Positions 23,381-32,102 of a DNA stretch of 40,643 nucleotides are shown one piece after another. Position numbers and translations under genes: made by a program. Origin of the DNA: Arcicella sp. (GTDB lineage: Bacteria; Bacteroidota; Bacteroidia; Cytophagales; Spirosomataceae); NCBI GenBank assembly GCA_025454855.1, contig JALONS010000046.1, positions 1-40,643 on the forward strand, in the 5' to 3' direction. The notes beneath the pieces are model-generated. The model had not been told where the DNA came from. It did not search any database and saw only the letters and a program-made list of their open reading frames with translations. How positions within the stretch are numbered: the first letter of the stretch is position 1; each line of letters starts with the position of its first letter.

Positions 23381-24162
23381 ACACTAAAGAATATATAGAA
23401 TCAGGCATTTTAGAAAGCTATGTGCTGGGGGCTACCACTGCTGGGGAGTCGGCAGAAGTAGAACGGCTGGCAATGGAATACCCTGCCATTCAACAAGAAA
23501 TAGAGCAAATTAGACAATCACTGGAAAACTATGCTTTAGAACACCAAAAAGAACCACCTGCCTTTTTGAAAGATAAAATTATGGGGGAAATTTTTGGTGA
23601 ACAACCTGAGTATCAGCCAGTAGTTTCATTAAATACTGTGCCACCTAAAAAGTCGATTTTTAGCATGGCGGCTTCTTGGGCATTGTTAGCTTTGAGTATT
23701 GGGGCGAATATTTGGTTTTTCCGTAATTGGAAAAACTCGGAAGATAAATTAGTAGCGTTGGAAACGCAAAATCAGATTCTTGCTCAAGAGGGTAAAACTT
23801 TGAAAGCAAGTTACCAAGAGGAGGTAGCCATTTTGCAAAATCCTGATTTTAAGGTTATTAAACTTTCAGGGCAACCCGTAGCACCCAACGCCAAGGCGTT
23901 AGTGTATTTTGACAAAACAAAAAAAGAGGTCTATTTGTCAGCTTTACAGCTACCTCAAGCCCCTACGGGTAAGCAATACCAACTTTGGGCAATTGTGGAT
24001 GGTAAGCCCGTTGATGCGGGAATGATTGACAGTACGGGTAATATCCTAAAAATGAAGCCTTTTGCTAATGCAGTAGCTTTTGCTATATCGTTGGAAGATA
24101 CAGGAGGTAGCACTACGGAGGCAGGTCCGAAAGGAGCAGTTTATGTGATGGGAGCGGTATAA
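23377..24162 (+). CDS. Anti-sigma factor, RskA family
   Basis: A 261-residue single-pass membrane protein. Residues 1-85 form the cytoplasmic anti-sigma part (YIESGILESYVLGATTAGES, then helices), a membrane segment lies at about 91-112 (SMAASWALLALSIGANIWFF), a short coiled coil follows (LVALETQNQILAQEGKTLKA), and the exported C-terminal RskA domain has VYLSALQLPQAPTGKQYQLW, DAGMIDSTGN and a closing AFAISLEDTGGSTTEAGPKG. It should hold the upstream sigma factor at the membrane and release it on an external signal, probably by proteolysis as for RskA. Four-base overlap with the sigma gene; a strong terminator follows. Confidence 0.9.
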   Translation: MNTKEYIESGILESYVLGATTAGESAEVERLAMEYPAIQQEIEQIRQSLENYALEHQKEPPAFLKDKIMGEIFGEQPEYQPVVSLNTVPPKKSIFSMAASWALLALSIGANIWFFRNWKNSEDKLVALETQNQILAQEGKTLKASYQEEVAILQNPDFKVIKLSGQPVAPNAKALVYFDKTKKEVYLSALQLPQAPTGKQYQLWAIVDGKPVDAGMIDSTGNILKMKPFANAVAFAISLEDTGGSTTEAGPKGAVYVMGAV

Positions 24163-24187
24163 ACCGAGATTTTATTTCGGGCAATAA

Positions 24188-24232
24188 AAAAAATACCTTG
24201 ACAACGATAAGAACTGTCAAGGTAATTTTTTT
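24188..24232 (+). terminator. Terminator of the sigma/anti-sigma operon
   Basis: TACCTTGACA (24194-24203) pairs perfectly with TGTCAAGGTA (24215-24224) and is followed by ATTTTTTT; an A-run precedes it. Confidence 0.88.
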
Positions 24233-24276
24233 GTTGAGTGTTTGTTGTTATATTTACTTAGGAAAAAAAATAGCGT

Positions 24277-24567
24277 ATGAACAAATATCAGGTAAGTGTA
24301 TTTTTTAGTGTTGATGAGGAATTCATGAGTCTCGTTCCTAAGCACCGAGGAGTTATCAACGAACTCATTTTAAAAGGAGTAATTGATTCTTACGCTATTT
24401 CGGCGGAGGTCAGTCGTGGTTGGATTACGATGAATGCTAAATCAAAACCTGATATTCATAAGTACCTCGAACGCTCACCGCTTTATAAATATTTTGAATT
24501 AGAAATCGACCAGCTCATGGTTTATGATTCACAAATGTATCGTTTCCCCAAAATGGTTTTGAACTAA
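24277..24567 (+). CDS. Small conserved protein, possible ferredoxin-like fold
   Basis: A 96-residue cytosolic protein (MNKYQVSVFFSVDEEFMSLV). The order strand, helix (HRGVINELILKGVIDSYAIS), strand (RGWITMNAKS), helix (PDIHKYLERSPLYKYF), strand (ELEIDQLMVYD) resembles YciI-like or muconolactone-isomerase-like dimeric alpha+beta barrels, but I see no catalytic signature. It stands alone between two strong terminators. Function unknown. Confidence 0.7.
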   Translation: MNKYQVSVFFSVDEEFMSLVPKHRGVINELILKGVIDSYAISAEVSRGWITMNAKSKPDIHKYLERSPLYKYFELEIDQLMVYDSQMYRFPKMVLN

Positions 24568-24576
24568 ACACTTCCG

Positions 24577-24619
24577 AAAGTCTGAAAATAAGGAAATTAA
24601 TTTCTCATTTTCAGACTTT
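24577..24619. terminator. Bidirectional terminator between convergent genes
   Basis: AAAGTCTGAAAAT (24577-24589) pairs over 13 bp with ATTTTCAGACTTT (24607-24619). The loop holds the further palindrome GAAATTAATTTC. It serves both the gene ending at 24567 and the permease gene ending at 24624. Confidence 0.82.
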
Positions 24620-24623
24620 TAAG

Positions 24624-25922
24624 TTACAGAACTTCCCCCGTTATTTTACTTCCCTTGAATCCGTAGAAAGCTACCACACCAAAGCAGATTAATGGCACAA
24701 TTTGAGCCACGTTAATTCCTTGTAAGTCAGATACCAATCCCATCAATGCTGTCAGAATTGCTCCACCAATAATTGCCATTACCAACAACGAAGCCCCCAG
24801 TTTTGTGCCTTCGCCAAGTTGAGTAAGTCCCAACGAGAATATCGTTGGAAACATAATAGACATAAAAAAGCTGGTGAGTACCAACGCCCAAATGCCAAAA
24901 TGACCATCAGAGACTACGGCAACGCCCACCAAAGCCATGCAGGCAATAGCATAAAAGCCCATCAAAAGATGAGATTGTACAAATTTCAAAAGAGCTGTTC
25001 CTACAAAACGCCCAATCATAAAGGCAACTAAAGAATAAGTCAGGTACGAAGCGGCTTCTTTTTCGGGCATTCCAGTAACGGCATTTTGGGCGTATCGAAT
25101 CAAATAACTCCATACTCCTACCTGAGCCCCCACGTAAAAGAACTGTGCAATGACGGCCAATCTGAAATGCTTGATGCCTAAAAGAGTACTAAGGGGAATT
25201 TTCTGAGTAGTAGTCTCTTCTTCCTGAATGGTAGGAAATTTAGTAAACCAAATAAGAGCGATGAACAAAATAACTACTACCCCAATCAACAAATAAGGTA
25301 TTTGTACGGCTGAGGCTTCGCTGGTATAGTATTTTTCTAAATCGGCAGGACTCAACTGGGCAATTTGCTCTTGGGTATATTCAACCCCCGAAAAAATAAA
25401 TTGTTGTCCTACCAAAATACCCACAATGGAACCAATCGGATTGAATGATTGGGCTAAGTTGAGCCTAAAAGCCGACGTTTGGGGAGAACCCAACACCGCC
25501 ACATAAGGATTGGCGGCAGTTTCAAGAAATGCCAGTCCACTCGCAATAACAAAAAGAGCCAGTAAAAAGAAATTATAAGAACGAGATTCCGCCGCTGGAT
25601 AAAACATCAATGCCCCCGTAGCGTACAAGGCTAAACCCAACATGATTCCTGCTTTGTAACCCCGTTTTTTCATGAAAATAGCGGCTGGCATTGCCAACAC
25701 AAAGTAGCCAAAATAAAAAGCAGATTGCACTAAACCCGACTGAAAATCAGTGAGTTCAAAGGCTTTTTTAAATTGTTTAATCAAAATATCATTCAAATTA
25801 TTGGCAACGCCCCACAAGAAAAATAGTGAAGTTATCAAGATAAGTGGAAATAGATACTGACCCCCATTATTGGAAGAATCAGCGGTGATTTTAGCGGAGT
25901 GGTTAGTACCCATTTGTGCCAT
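24624..25922 (-). CDS. fucP: FucP-like sugar:proton symporter (MFS)
   Basis: A 432-residue permease with about twelve membrane helices, of the fucose/glucose-galactose permease family. Typical features are SLFFLWGVANNLNDILIKQF in helix 1, GLVQSAFYFGYFVLAMPAA in helix 2, and ASGLAFLETAANPYVAVLG followed by RLNLAQSFNPIGSIVG, the signature region of FucP/GluP. It imports a hexose or deoxyhexose with protons across the inner membrane; the exact sugar cannot be read from sequence. A 24-residue Ser/Asn-rich N-terminal extension precedes helix 1. No sugar enzyme lies beside it, but a uronate enzyme (uxaB) is in the window about 23 kb away. Confidence 0.9.
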   Translation of the reverse strand: MAQMGTNHSAKITADSSNNGGQYLFPLILITSLFFLWGVANNLNDILIKQFKKAFELTDFQSGLVQSAFYFGYFVLAMPAAIFMKKRGYKAGIMLGLALYATGALMFYPAAESRSYNFFLLALFVIASGLAFLETAANPYVAVLGSPQTSAFRLNLAQSFNPIGSIVGILVGQQFIFSGVEYTQEQIAQLSPADLEKYYTSEASAVQIPYLLIGVVVILFIALIWFTKFPTIQEEETTTQKIPLSTLLGIKHFRLAVIAQFFYVGAQVGVWSYLIRYAQNAVTGMPEKEAASYLTYSLVAFMIGRFVGTALLKFVQSHLLMGFYAIACMALVGVAVVSDGHFGIWALVLTSFFMSIMFPTIFSLGLTQLGEGTKLGASLLVMAIIGGAILTALMGLVSDLQGINVAQIVPLICFGVVAFYGFKGSKITGEVL

Positions 25923-26080
25923 GATATGAATGGTTTAATTGTAAATGATAGTGATAAATCAAGTAGAGAATTACTCCTAAGAAGGATTTTTTCAAAAAAT
26001 ATACTCTAAACCAACTTGAAAATTAGCAGTTTGGGATGAAATAGTGAACCTTATACTGATTTTAAAAGAGTATAGTCTCA

Positions 26081-26113
26081 ACGGAAGTCGTTGTTCAAAA
26101 CGACGACTTCCGT
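26081..26113 (-). terminator. Hairpin downstream of yggS
   Basis: ACGGAAGTCGT (26081-26091) pairs perfectly with ACGACTTCCGT (26103-26113) around an 11-base loop, 37 bases after the yggS stop. No clear U-run, so the terminator call is moderate. Confidence 0.5.
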
Positions 26114-26149
26114 AAAATACGTATCAAATCTTTAAAATTGATATTAGTA

Positions 26150-26818
26150 CTATCTACTCCCAAAAATAGCTGAACCCACCCGTACTAATGTTGAGCCTTC
26201 TTCGGCGGCAATGAGATAATCACCAGACATTCCCATAGATACTTCTCGGAGTTGGAGGTTTTCAGTATCTGCGTACTGTGCTTTCAAACCATCAAAAAAA
26301 GTTTTCAAACCTCTAAATTCTATCCTGACTTGCTCTTGATTGTCGGTGTTGGTAGCCATACCCATCACGCCAATAATGCGGATATTTTTCATGCTTTTGA
26401 ATACCTCCGAACCTAAAATATCATGGGCTTCTTCTTCGGATAATCCAAATTTTGTTTCTTCTTTGGCAATATAAATCTGAAGCAAACAATCAATCACACG
26501 ATTATTTTTAAGGGCTTGTTTGTCTATTTCTTGCAATAATTTCAAGGAATCTACCGAATGAATCATTGCCACAAACGGAGCCATGTACTTCACTTTGTTT
26601 GATTGTAAATGTCCAATTAAATGCCATTCAATATCTTTGGGTAGTACTTCCCATTTCTGCACCATTTCTTGCACTTTATTTTCTCCGAAAGTTTTACAAT
26701 TAGCATCGTAGGCGGCTTGTAAATCTTCGATGGGCTTTGTCTTGGTTACGGCGATTAGACGGGCGGATGTTCCTGCCAAAGAGGTGTTTATTTTTTCAAT
26801 ATTTTGGGCGATAGTCAT
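26150..26818 (-). CDS. yggS: YggS-type pyridoxal-phosphate homeostasis protein
   Basis: A 222-residue PLP-binding TIM-barrel protein (COG0325, also YlmE/PLPHP). The PLP lysine is Lys26 in RLIAVTKTKP. Further signatures are FGENKVQEMVQKWEVLP, EWHLIGHLQSNKVKY, HSVDSLKLLQEI and the phosphate-binding SMGMSGDYLIAAEEGSTLVR with GSAIFG near the end. Family members buffer free PLP and balance amino acids and vitamin B6; they have no proven enzymatic activity. Length is normal. It is divergent from the coiled-coil gene at 27014 and stands alone. Confidence 0.95.
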   Translation of the reverse strand: MTIAQNIEKINTSLAGTSARLIAVTKTKPIEDLQAAYDANCKTFGENKVQEMVQKWEVLPKDIEWHLIGHLQSNKVKYMAPFVAMIHSVDSLKLLQEIDKQALKNNRVIDCLLQIYIAKEETKFGLSEEEAHDILGSEVFKSMKNIRIIGVMGMATNTDNQEQVRIEFRGLKTFFDGLKAQYADTENLQLREVSMGMSGDYLIAAEEGSTLVRVGSAIFGSR

Positions 26819-26891
26819 AGGGAATATTAAATTTGAAAAGCACGATTCGGGTTTTACTTTAATAATCTGATTGGGTGGAAATATACAAATT

Positions 26892-26923
26892 TTTGCGTTA
26901 TCAGTATCAATAACTTAGATTTG
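26892..26923 (+). promoter_or_regulatory. Promoter of the coiled-coil membrane protein gene
   Basis: TTTG (26892-26895), 20-base spacer, TAGATTTG (26916-26923): an exact match to TTTG-N20-TAnnTTTG. Start of transcription near 26930, leader about 84 bases. Confidence 0.65.
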
Positions 26924-27013
26924 TAAAATTAAAGATAGTTCTCGGGATTTTTCATACATAAATACGAAGTAAAATCGTTTAAATTTAACACGACCCATAA
27001 AATAAAATCTAAG

Positions 27014-28000
27014 ATGGAGTATAATCCGAACAGACAAAGTGAGAACAAACTGAAAATTGCGGTGGCAGTATTAGCGTTGCTTTCATTGGCATTGGGTTTT
27101 CTGTACCTCCGTGAACGTCAGAACAATCACCGAGTTGAAGAAATATCAAGCTCGCAGGCTAAAGAATTGTTGCAAGCCAATACAAAATTAGATTCAATTG
27201 AAAATCAACTGAATAATAAAATTGTAGAAATAAAAAGATTAGGAGGAAACGTTGAAGAATTGATGCGTGCCAAAGAGCAATTACAAGCAGATAAGGTTTC
27301 GTTGCAAAAAATGGAGGGCTTTTCTGTAAAAAAATACCAGTCTAAAATCAAAGAATACATGACTTTGCTGGGGCAGAAAGATGCAGAGCTGGTTACACTT
27401 CGCCGAGAAAACGGTATTTTAGTAGCTAAAAATGATTCATTGAGCCGTGAAACCAAAACGTTGTTGGAAGGTATTTCTTTTGCTCAAAAAGCCCTCAGTG
27501 ATTCAGCGATGAATTATACCATCAAGCAAAAAGAATTATCAGACCGTGCGAAAGAAGTAGAAGCCCGTAACCGTGAATTAAACGAGAAGGTATCACAGGC
27601 AGCGGCACTTCGGGCAGAAAGTATTAACATCTATGCGATTTCCACGAAAGGAAAAGAAAGTGATGGGGGCGTTTATCGTTCAAAAAGAGTAGATAAGGTT
27701 AGGATAACTTTTTATCTCCAAGAAAACCAAGTGACAACTCGGGAGGCAAAAACGATTTTCCTGAGAATTATTGACCCTTCGGGAGCTACCATTGCGGATA
27801 TGGCTACGGGTTCGGGTACGTTTATTTACAAAAATAAAGAAATGACCTACACCGCCAAGCAAAAAATCTTATATGATAACTCTCATCAGTCCGTTGAGTT
27901 TGTGTATAGTCGTGGACTGGCATACAAAGAAGGTAAGCACATCATCGAATTATATTCAGAAGGCTACCGAATAGGAGAGGGGGTTTTTGAAGTGAAGTAA
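27014..28000 (+). CDS. Single-pass membrane protein with long coiled coil
   Basis: A 328-residue protein. A short cytoplasmic start (MEYNPNRQSENK) is followed by a membrane helix (IAVAVLALLSLALGFLYL, about 15-32). A coiled coil follows at about 40-200 (Leu/Glu/Lys/Gln-rich), then a beta-rich C-terminal domain at about 205-328 (DKVRITFYLQENQVTTREAK, IFLRIIDPSGATIAD, HIIELYSEGYRIGEGVFEVK). Similar proteins are common in Bacteroidota and often annotated loosely; I do not know a function. The topology suggests a periplasmic or cell-surface-facing stalk plus head. It has a good promoter upstream, and its stop codon abuts the stop of the convergent glycosyltransferase gene with no base between. Confidence 0.8.
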   Translation: MEYNPNRQSENKLKIAVAVLALLSLALGFLYLRERQNNHRVEEISSSQAKELLQANTKLDSIENQLNNKIVEIKRLGGNVEELMRAKEQLQADKVSLQKMEGFSVKKYQSKIKEYMTLLGQKDAELVTLRRENGILVAKNDSLSRETKTLLEGISFAQKALSDSAMNYTIKQKELSDRAKEVEARNRELNEKVSQAAALRAESINIYAISTKGKESDGGVYRSKRVDKVRITFYLQENQVTTREAKTIFLRIIDPSGATIADMATGSGTFIYKNKEMTYTAKQKILYDNSHQSVEFVYSRGLAYKEGKHIIELYSEGYRIGEGVFEVK

Positions 28001-28981
28001 CTACTCCGCCCAATCCAAAAACTTCACGGGTTTTTCCTGAGCTGTTGGGGCCGTTTCATTAATGGTTTTGCCGTTCAATACTATTTCATAATATTTCAAA
28101 TATGCTTCGGCGGTGTGCCTGATGGTAAAATTATCAGCTACATACTCGGAGCATTTTTTATTGCTAAATTGTTGAATATCATTTATTTGAGCGATTAATT
28201 CAGATTTTTTATTTGATAAAAACCCCACTTCGGGCGTAATCAATTCAGGCAAAGAGCCATAAGGCGTTCCAAATACTGGACATCCCATGTAAAGGCTCTC
28301 AATGAGGGCAATCCCGAAAGGCTCATGCCACAAAACAGGAAACAGTAAACCTTTGGAATTATTCAATAATTGATTTTTCTCTTCACCGCCCACCATGCCG
28401 TAAAACTTAATGCTTGGGTAAGGCGTAAACCGAAATCCCATTTTGATATTAAGCCTTGTACCACCCAAAACCGCTAATTTATTATGGGTTTTGCGGGCTA
28501 AATCTATCGCTCCCTTTACATTTTTAATTCGCCAAGAAGCCTTCGCCAAAAAATGAAGATGCGTTCTTTTTTGTGAAAAAGTAGGCTTCCCATAATCCGA
28601 CAAATCTAACCCATTATGGACGTAAGTCGTTGAATTATAGCGTTTTGCGTGGTTTTGAGATACAAAAATAGTGTTTAAATCCAAATCAACTCCGTAGTCT
28701 TCATTTCCCTGAATCATCACGATATAAGGCTTGCGGAGCGGATGATGCGGTTTATGGTCGAGGTGAACCAAATCAATATCATCAGGTACTTGCGAGTCGA
28801 TACTTAATTCAGGATTATACACAATAATATTGGCAAAATCACTTTTTGAACCCTCCTGTGCCAAAAAAGTTACCCGATGCCCCATCTGAACAAACTGTTT
28901 TCCCAACCAATACACGATGCGTTCAGTACCACCATATTTACTAACGGGAAGGATGGAATTATGGAAAATGAGTATGTTCAT
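28001..28981 (-). CDS. Family 4 glycosyltransferase
   Basis: A 326-residue GT-B fold glycosyltransferase. The N-terminal acceptor half starts MNILIFHNSILPVSKYGGTE with the glycine-rich loop and MGHRVTFLAQEGS. The C-terminal nucleotide-sugar half has KNVKGAIDLARKTHNKLAVL, FYGMVGGEEKNQLLNNSKGL and the E-x7-E segment HEPFGIALIESLYMGCPVFG with GSLPELI, typical of GT4. It is probably a cytosolic or membrane-associated enzyme for a surface glycan or glycolipid; donor and acceptor are unknown. It lies 18 bases downstream of sbcC on the same strand and may be co-transcribed with it, though no functional link is evident. Confidence 0.87.
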   Translation of the reverse strand: MNILIFHNSILPVSKYGGTERIVYWLGKQFVQMGHRVTFLAQEGSKSDFANIIVYNPELSIDSQVPDDIDLVHLDHKPHHPLRKPYIVMIQGNEDYGVDLDLNTIFVSQNHAKRYNSTTYVHNGLDLSDYGKPTFSQKRTHLHFLAKASWRIKNVKGAIDLARKTHNKLAVLGGTRLNIKMGFRFTPYPSIKFYGMVGGEEKNQLLNNSKGLLFPVLWHEPFGIALIESLYMGCPVFGTPYGSLPELITPEVGFLSNKKSELIAQINDIQQFSNKKCSEYVADNFTIRHTAEAYLKYYEIVLNGKTINETAPTAQEKPVKFLDWAE

Positions 28982-28999
28982 ATTTTTAAAGTTATCAAA

Positions 29000-31900
29000 T
29001 TAATTTACCGTTATTACACTGCCCAATTCTTCATCATTGCGAACCGTTAAAAAACGGTCAATTTCTTGTTGTAAATCTTCAACGTGCGAAATAACCCCGA
29101 CAATTCTATTTTCTTTACGGAGTGATTTTAAAGTTTCAAATACCACTTGTAAAGACTCACGGTCGAGTGAGCCAAAACCTTCATCCAAGAAGAAGAAATT
29201 GTGTTTAGATTCTGTCAGCGTGTGAATATTATCTGCCAGAGCCAAAGCCAATGATAACGCCGCTTGGAATTTTTGTCCTCCCGAAAGCGTCTTTAGCAGC
29301 CTTGAACGTCCGCCATTCAGCACATCACGCACCCAAAAACTATTGTCGTCGCCCAATTCAAGATGCAATTGTTGGCGAGTCATTTTATGGAAACGAACAT
29401 TGGCAGCATTACAAAGATTTTGCAAATGTACACTTGATACAAAATCAACAAAGCCATTTCCACGAAAAAGTGTCGCCAAATCTGCCAAATGTTTCTCCCG
29501 AATCTCTAAATTTTCTTGCTCTTTCAAAAGATTTGTTTTCTTGGACAAATCTTCTTGTGCTTTTTTCAAAACGCCCCCAATTCTGCCTTCTTCTGAACGT
29601 TGGAAATTTAGTTTTTCCTCTAATTCCTTGATTTTTAATATTATCGCTTGATGTTTTTCGGCATCGTAGGTGTAGTTTCCAAAGTCTTTTTTAAGATTTT
29701 CTAAGGACTCTTCAGTGGTTTTCAAATGCGTTTTAAAATCTTCTATTTCTTTACGTTCTGTGTCGATATCTAAATCTTGTTTCAATACTTCGAGTACCCA
29801 ATTTTCAGACTCAAATTGATTGCTAACTAATAGATTATCAATATTTTGCTGAAATTGAGATAATTCTTTTTGAGCTTGTTCCAAAACTCCAGATAGTGTT
29901 TTTTGACTACCCGAAATAGCACTTTTTTCTTGTTCAAAATCTAAAACTTTTTTCTGCGTAAGGTCAAAATCAGTCTTGATGTTGTCATATTGCGTTTTTA
30001 GGTTTTTTATCAGTGAAAAAATAGCTTCTTTAGATTGATTTTCATAATCTGAAAATTGTACTTTACTGAGTTGTTTAGTCAGCGTTTCTATCGTTATTTT
30101 TAAGCCCGAAATTTCATTTTGTAGATTTAGCAGAGGGGTATCAATTTCCTTGATTTTAGCTTGACTATCTTGCTCAAATTTTAATCCTAAATTCTTAATA
30201 ATCAATTCATTTTCAGCAATTTGTTTCTGTAAAGCGGCAACCGAATTAAAGGTTTTTTCAAAGCCTTCTCTATCGGTTTTATTAAATTTTGACCAAATGA
30301 AACCTTGTTCATGCGTATCAATTTTTTGCTTGATTTCCTCCCAACGATTTTTAATAGAAATTTTGTTTTTTTCTAAGTTCATAATTTCCGCAAAGATTTT
30401 CTCAATGGGCATTTGGGCGGTACGTATGCGGGCAGGAATCTTCTGTAATGCAGCAATTTTAGTTTTTACACTTTGAATTTCTGTGGTAAAATCATGTCCA
30501 CCCTTCGCCAAAGCGGGATGATGAACCGCCCCACAAAGCGGACATTCTTCGCCATCTTTTAAGTCAGTAGCGTATTGTTGTAAAGCAAATTGTGTATTGA
30601 GAATTTGGAGTTTTTCTGATAAAATATGTTGCTCTTTTTCAGTATTTTTTTGTAATTCCAAAAAGGCATTTTCTAATATTTCTGTTGTACAATCCGCAGG
30701 GATTGTTAAGTTGAAATCTTGATTAATTTCTTTGATTTTCTCAATTAGGAGTTCTTTATTTTTAACGATTTCTTTCTGTAAACTTTCAGCTTCTTCTTTG
30801 GTGTTTTTCTTGATATTTTGCAAAGAATCAGCCTCATTAAACCATGATTTTATAAGGCTAAATTCTTGAATATCAGGTAACTCTGACTTTAATTTATCAT
30901 TCTTGTTTTCAATGTCTTGTTTTTGATTTTTTACAGAAATCAATTCTTCTTCTTTGGTTTTTTGCTTCTCTAAGCCACGTTCAACCGCCCCTGATTTTTT
31001 GGATAATTGAGACTGATTTTCCAAAATTTCAATGACTGTTTCCAGCTCTTTCGCCTCAACTAATAATGATTCTTTCTGCTCATATTGTGGACGCAAAACT
31101 TCGAGTTTCTTCTGGTCTTCTGCCACGAGTAACTCTATGGTTTCAAGGCGTTTTTTATTATTTCTAAAAGCCTCTTGATTACGCTCAAAAGTTACTTGAT
31201 TTGATTTTTTTAAATCTAACAATGACTTAAATTGTCTCGCACAGATTTCGTAGGTTTTTAGGTTATTTTCTTTCAGAATAAAGGAGCCTTTTTTGCTGTA
31301 TAAATCCGTGAGCTGTGTGTTCAGAAGTTGAATTTTTTCATTGGCTTGCCTTAGTTCATTGAGAGTTTTATCGAAAACCATTTGTTCAGCCAAATCTTCC
31401 GCCAAGCCTTTGATGGTTTCACGTATCATTTTTAGCTCAATTTCGTAGTTCTGAACCATATCGGGCGTAGCTTCGCCCAAAGAAATTAATTGACCTTTGA
31501 GATTCTCTAAGAGTAATTTATTTTTAGTTCTTAAGATGTCCGTTTTACCACCTAAATCGTATTTTTTTAGTGGAAAAAGCTCTTTCATCATTTGAGTACG
31601 GTCACCACTTTTGAGTTCAATGAATTCTTGAAAACGCCCTTGTGGAATAATAATCGTTCGACGGAAATTTTCATAGCTTAGTCCAATTATTTTTTCTGCA
31701 ACGTCTTCTGCCATAATCGGACTCCACTCATTGTTGAGTTTCAAATAGGCTTTGCGTTCAAATGTTTTTACATCCTTAAAGTCCTTTGAATTGCGTTTTC
31801 CACGTACGGAAAACCGTAAGTGTTGAGCATCTTTTCCGGCTAAACATTCAAAATCAATACTCAAATCATCCGAACTTAGGTTCATCATGTTATAAGTACG

Positions 31901-32092
31901 ATTCTCTTTACTATTGAGGCGTTCTGTATGTCCATACAAAGCAAAAGTAATTGCTTCCAAAATAGAAGACTTGCCACTCCCAACCGAGCCAAAAATTCCA
32001 AATAAAGCCGCCTCTGTCAGTTGGTCAAAATTAATTTCTTGTTCAGATTTATATGAATATAAGCCTTTGATTTTTAGGTATTTAGGTATCAT
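29000..32092 (-). CDS. sbcC: SbcC nuclease complex ATPase (Rad50-like)
   Basis: A 1030-residue SMC-like ATPase that, with SbcD, cuts DNA hairpins and blocked ends. The N-terminal Walker A is GSVGSGKS (35-42). Long coiled coils (about 190-490 and 540-850) flank the zinc hook CPLC near 515-520 (EECPLCGAVHHP). The C-terminal head has the ABC signature LSGGQKFQAALSLALALAD near 935 and Walker B FFFLDEGFGSLD near 967. It follows sbcD with 10 bases between stop and start, the usual sbcDC operon order. Hairpin cleavage is relevant here because the genome carries many long intergenic palindromes. Confidence 0.95.
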   Translation of the reverse strand: MIPKYLKIKGLYSYKSEQEINFDQLTEAALFGIFGSVGSGKSSILEAITFALYGHTERLNSKENRTYNMMNLSSDDLSIDFECLAGKDAQHLRFSVRGKRNSKDFKDVKTFERKAYLKLNNEWSPIMAEDVAEKIIGLSYENFRRTIIIPQGRFQEFIELKSGDRTQMMKELFPLKKYDLGGKTDILRTKNKLLLENLKGQLISLGEATPDMVQNYEIELKMIRETIKGLAEDLAEQMVFDKTLNELRQANEKIQLLNTQLTDLYSKKGSFILKENNLKTYEICARQFKSLLDLKKSNQVTFERNQEAFRNNKKRLETIELLVAEDQKKLEVLRPQYEQKESLLVEAKELETVIEILENQSQLSKKSGAVERGLEKQKTKEEELISVKNQKQDIENKNDKLKSELPDIQEFSLIKSWFNEADSLQNIKKNTKEEAESLQKEIVKNKELLIEKIKEINQDFNLTIPADCTTEILENAFLELQKNTEKEQHILSEKLQILNTQFALQQYATDLKDGEECPLCGAVHHPALAKGGHDFTTEIQSVKTKIAALQKIPARIRTAQMPIEKIFAEIMNLEKNKISIKNRWEEIKQKIDTHEQGFIWSKFNKTDREGFEKTFNSVAALQKQIAENELIIKNLGLKFEQDSQAKIKEIDTPLLNLQNEISGLKITIETLTKQLSKVQFSDYENQSKEAIFSLIKNLKTQYDNIKTDFDLTQKKVLDFEQEKSAISGSQKTLSGVLEQAQKELSQFQQNIDNLLVSNQFESENWVLEVLKQDLDIDTERKEIEDFKTHLKTTEESLENLKKDFGNYTYDAEKHQAIILKIKELEEKLNFQRSEEGRIGGVLKKAQEDLSKKTNLLKEQENLEIREKHLADLATLFRGNGFVDFVSSVHLQNLCNAANVRFHKMTRQQLHLELGDDNSFWVRDVLNGGRSRLLKTLSGGQKFQAALSLALALADNIHTLTESKHNFFFLDEGFGSLDRESLQVVFETLKSLRKENRIVGVISHVEDLQQEIDRFLTVRNDEELGSVITVN

Positions 32093-32102
32093 TTTATTTG
32101 TT

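Noticed and set aside
29251-29651. Two overlapping plus-strand frames of about 100-126 codons
   Set aside because: Both are antisense to the ATPase head region of sbcC, which has all expected motifs.
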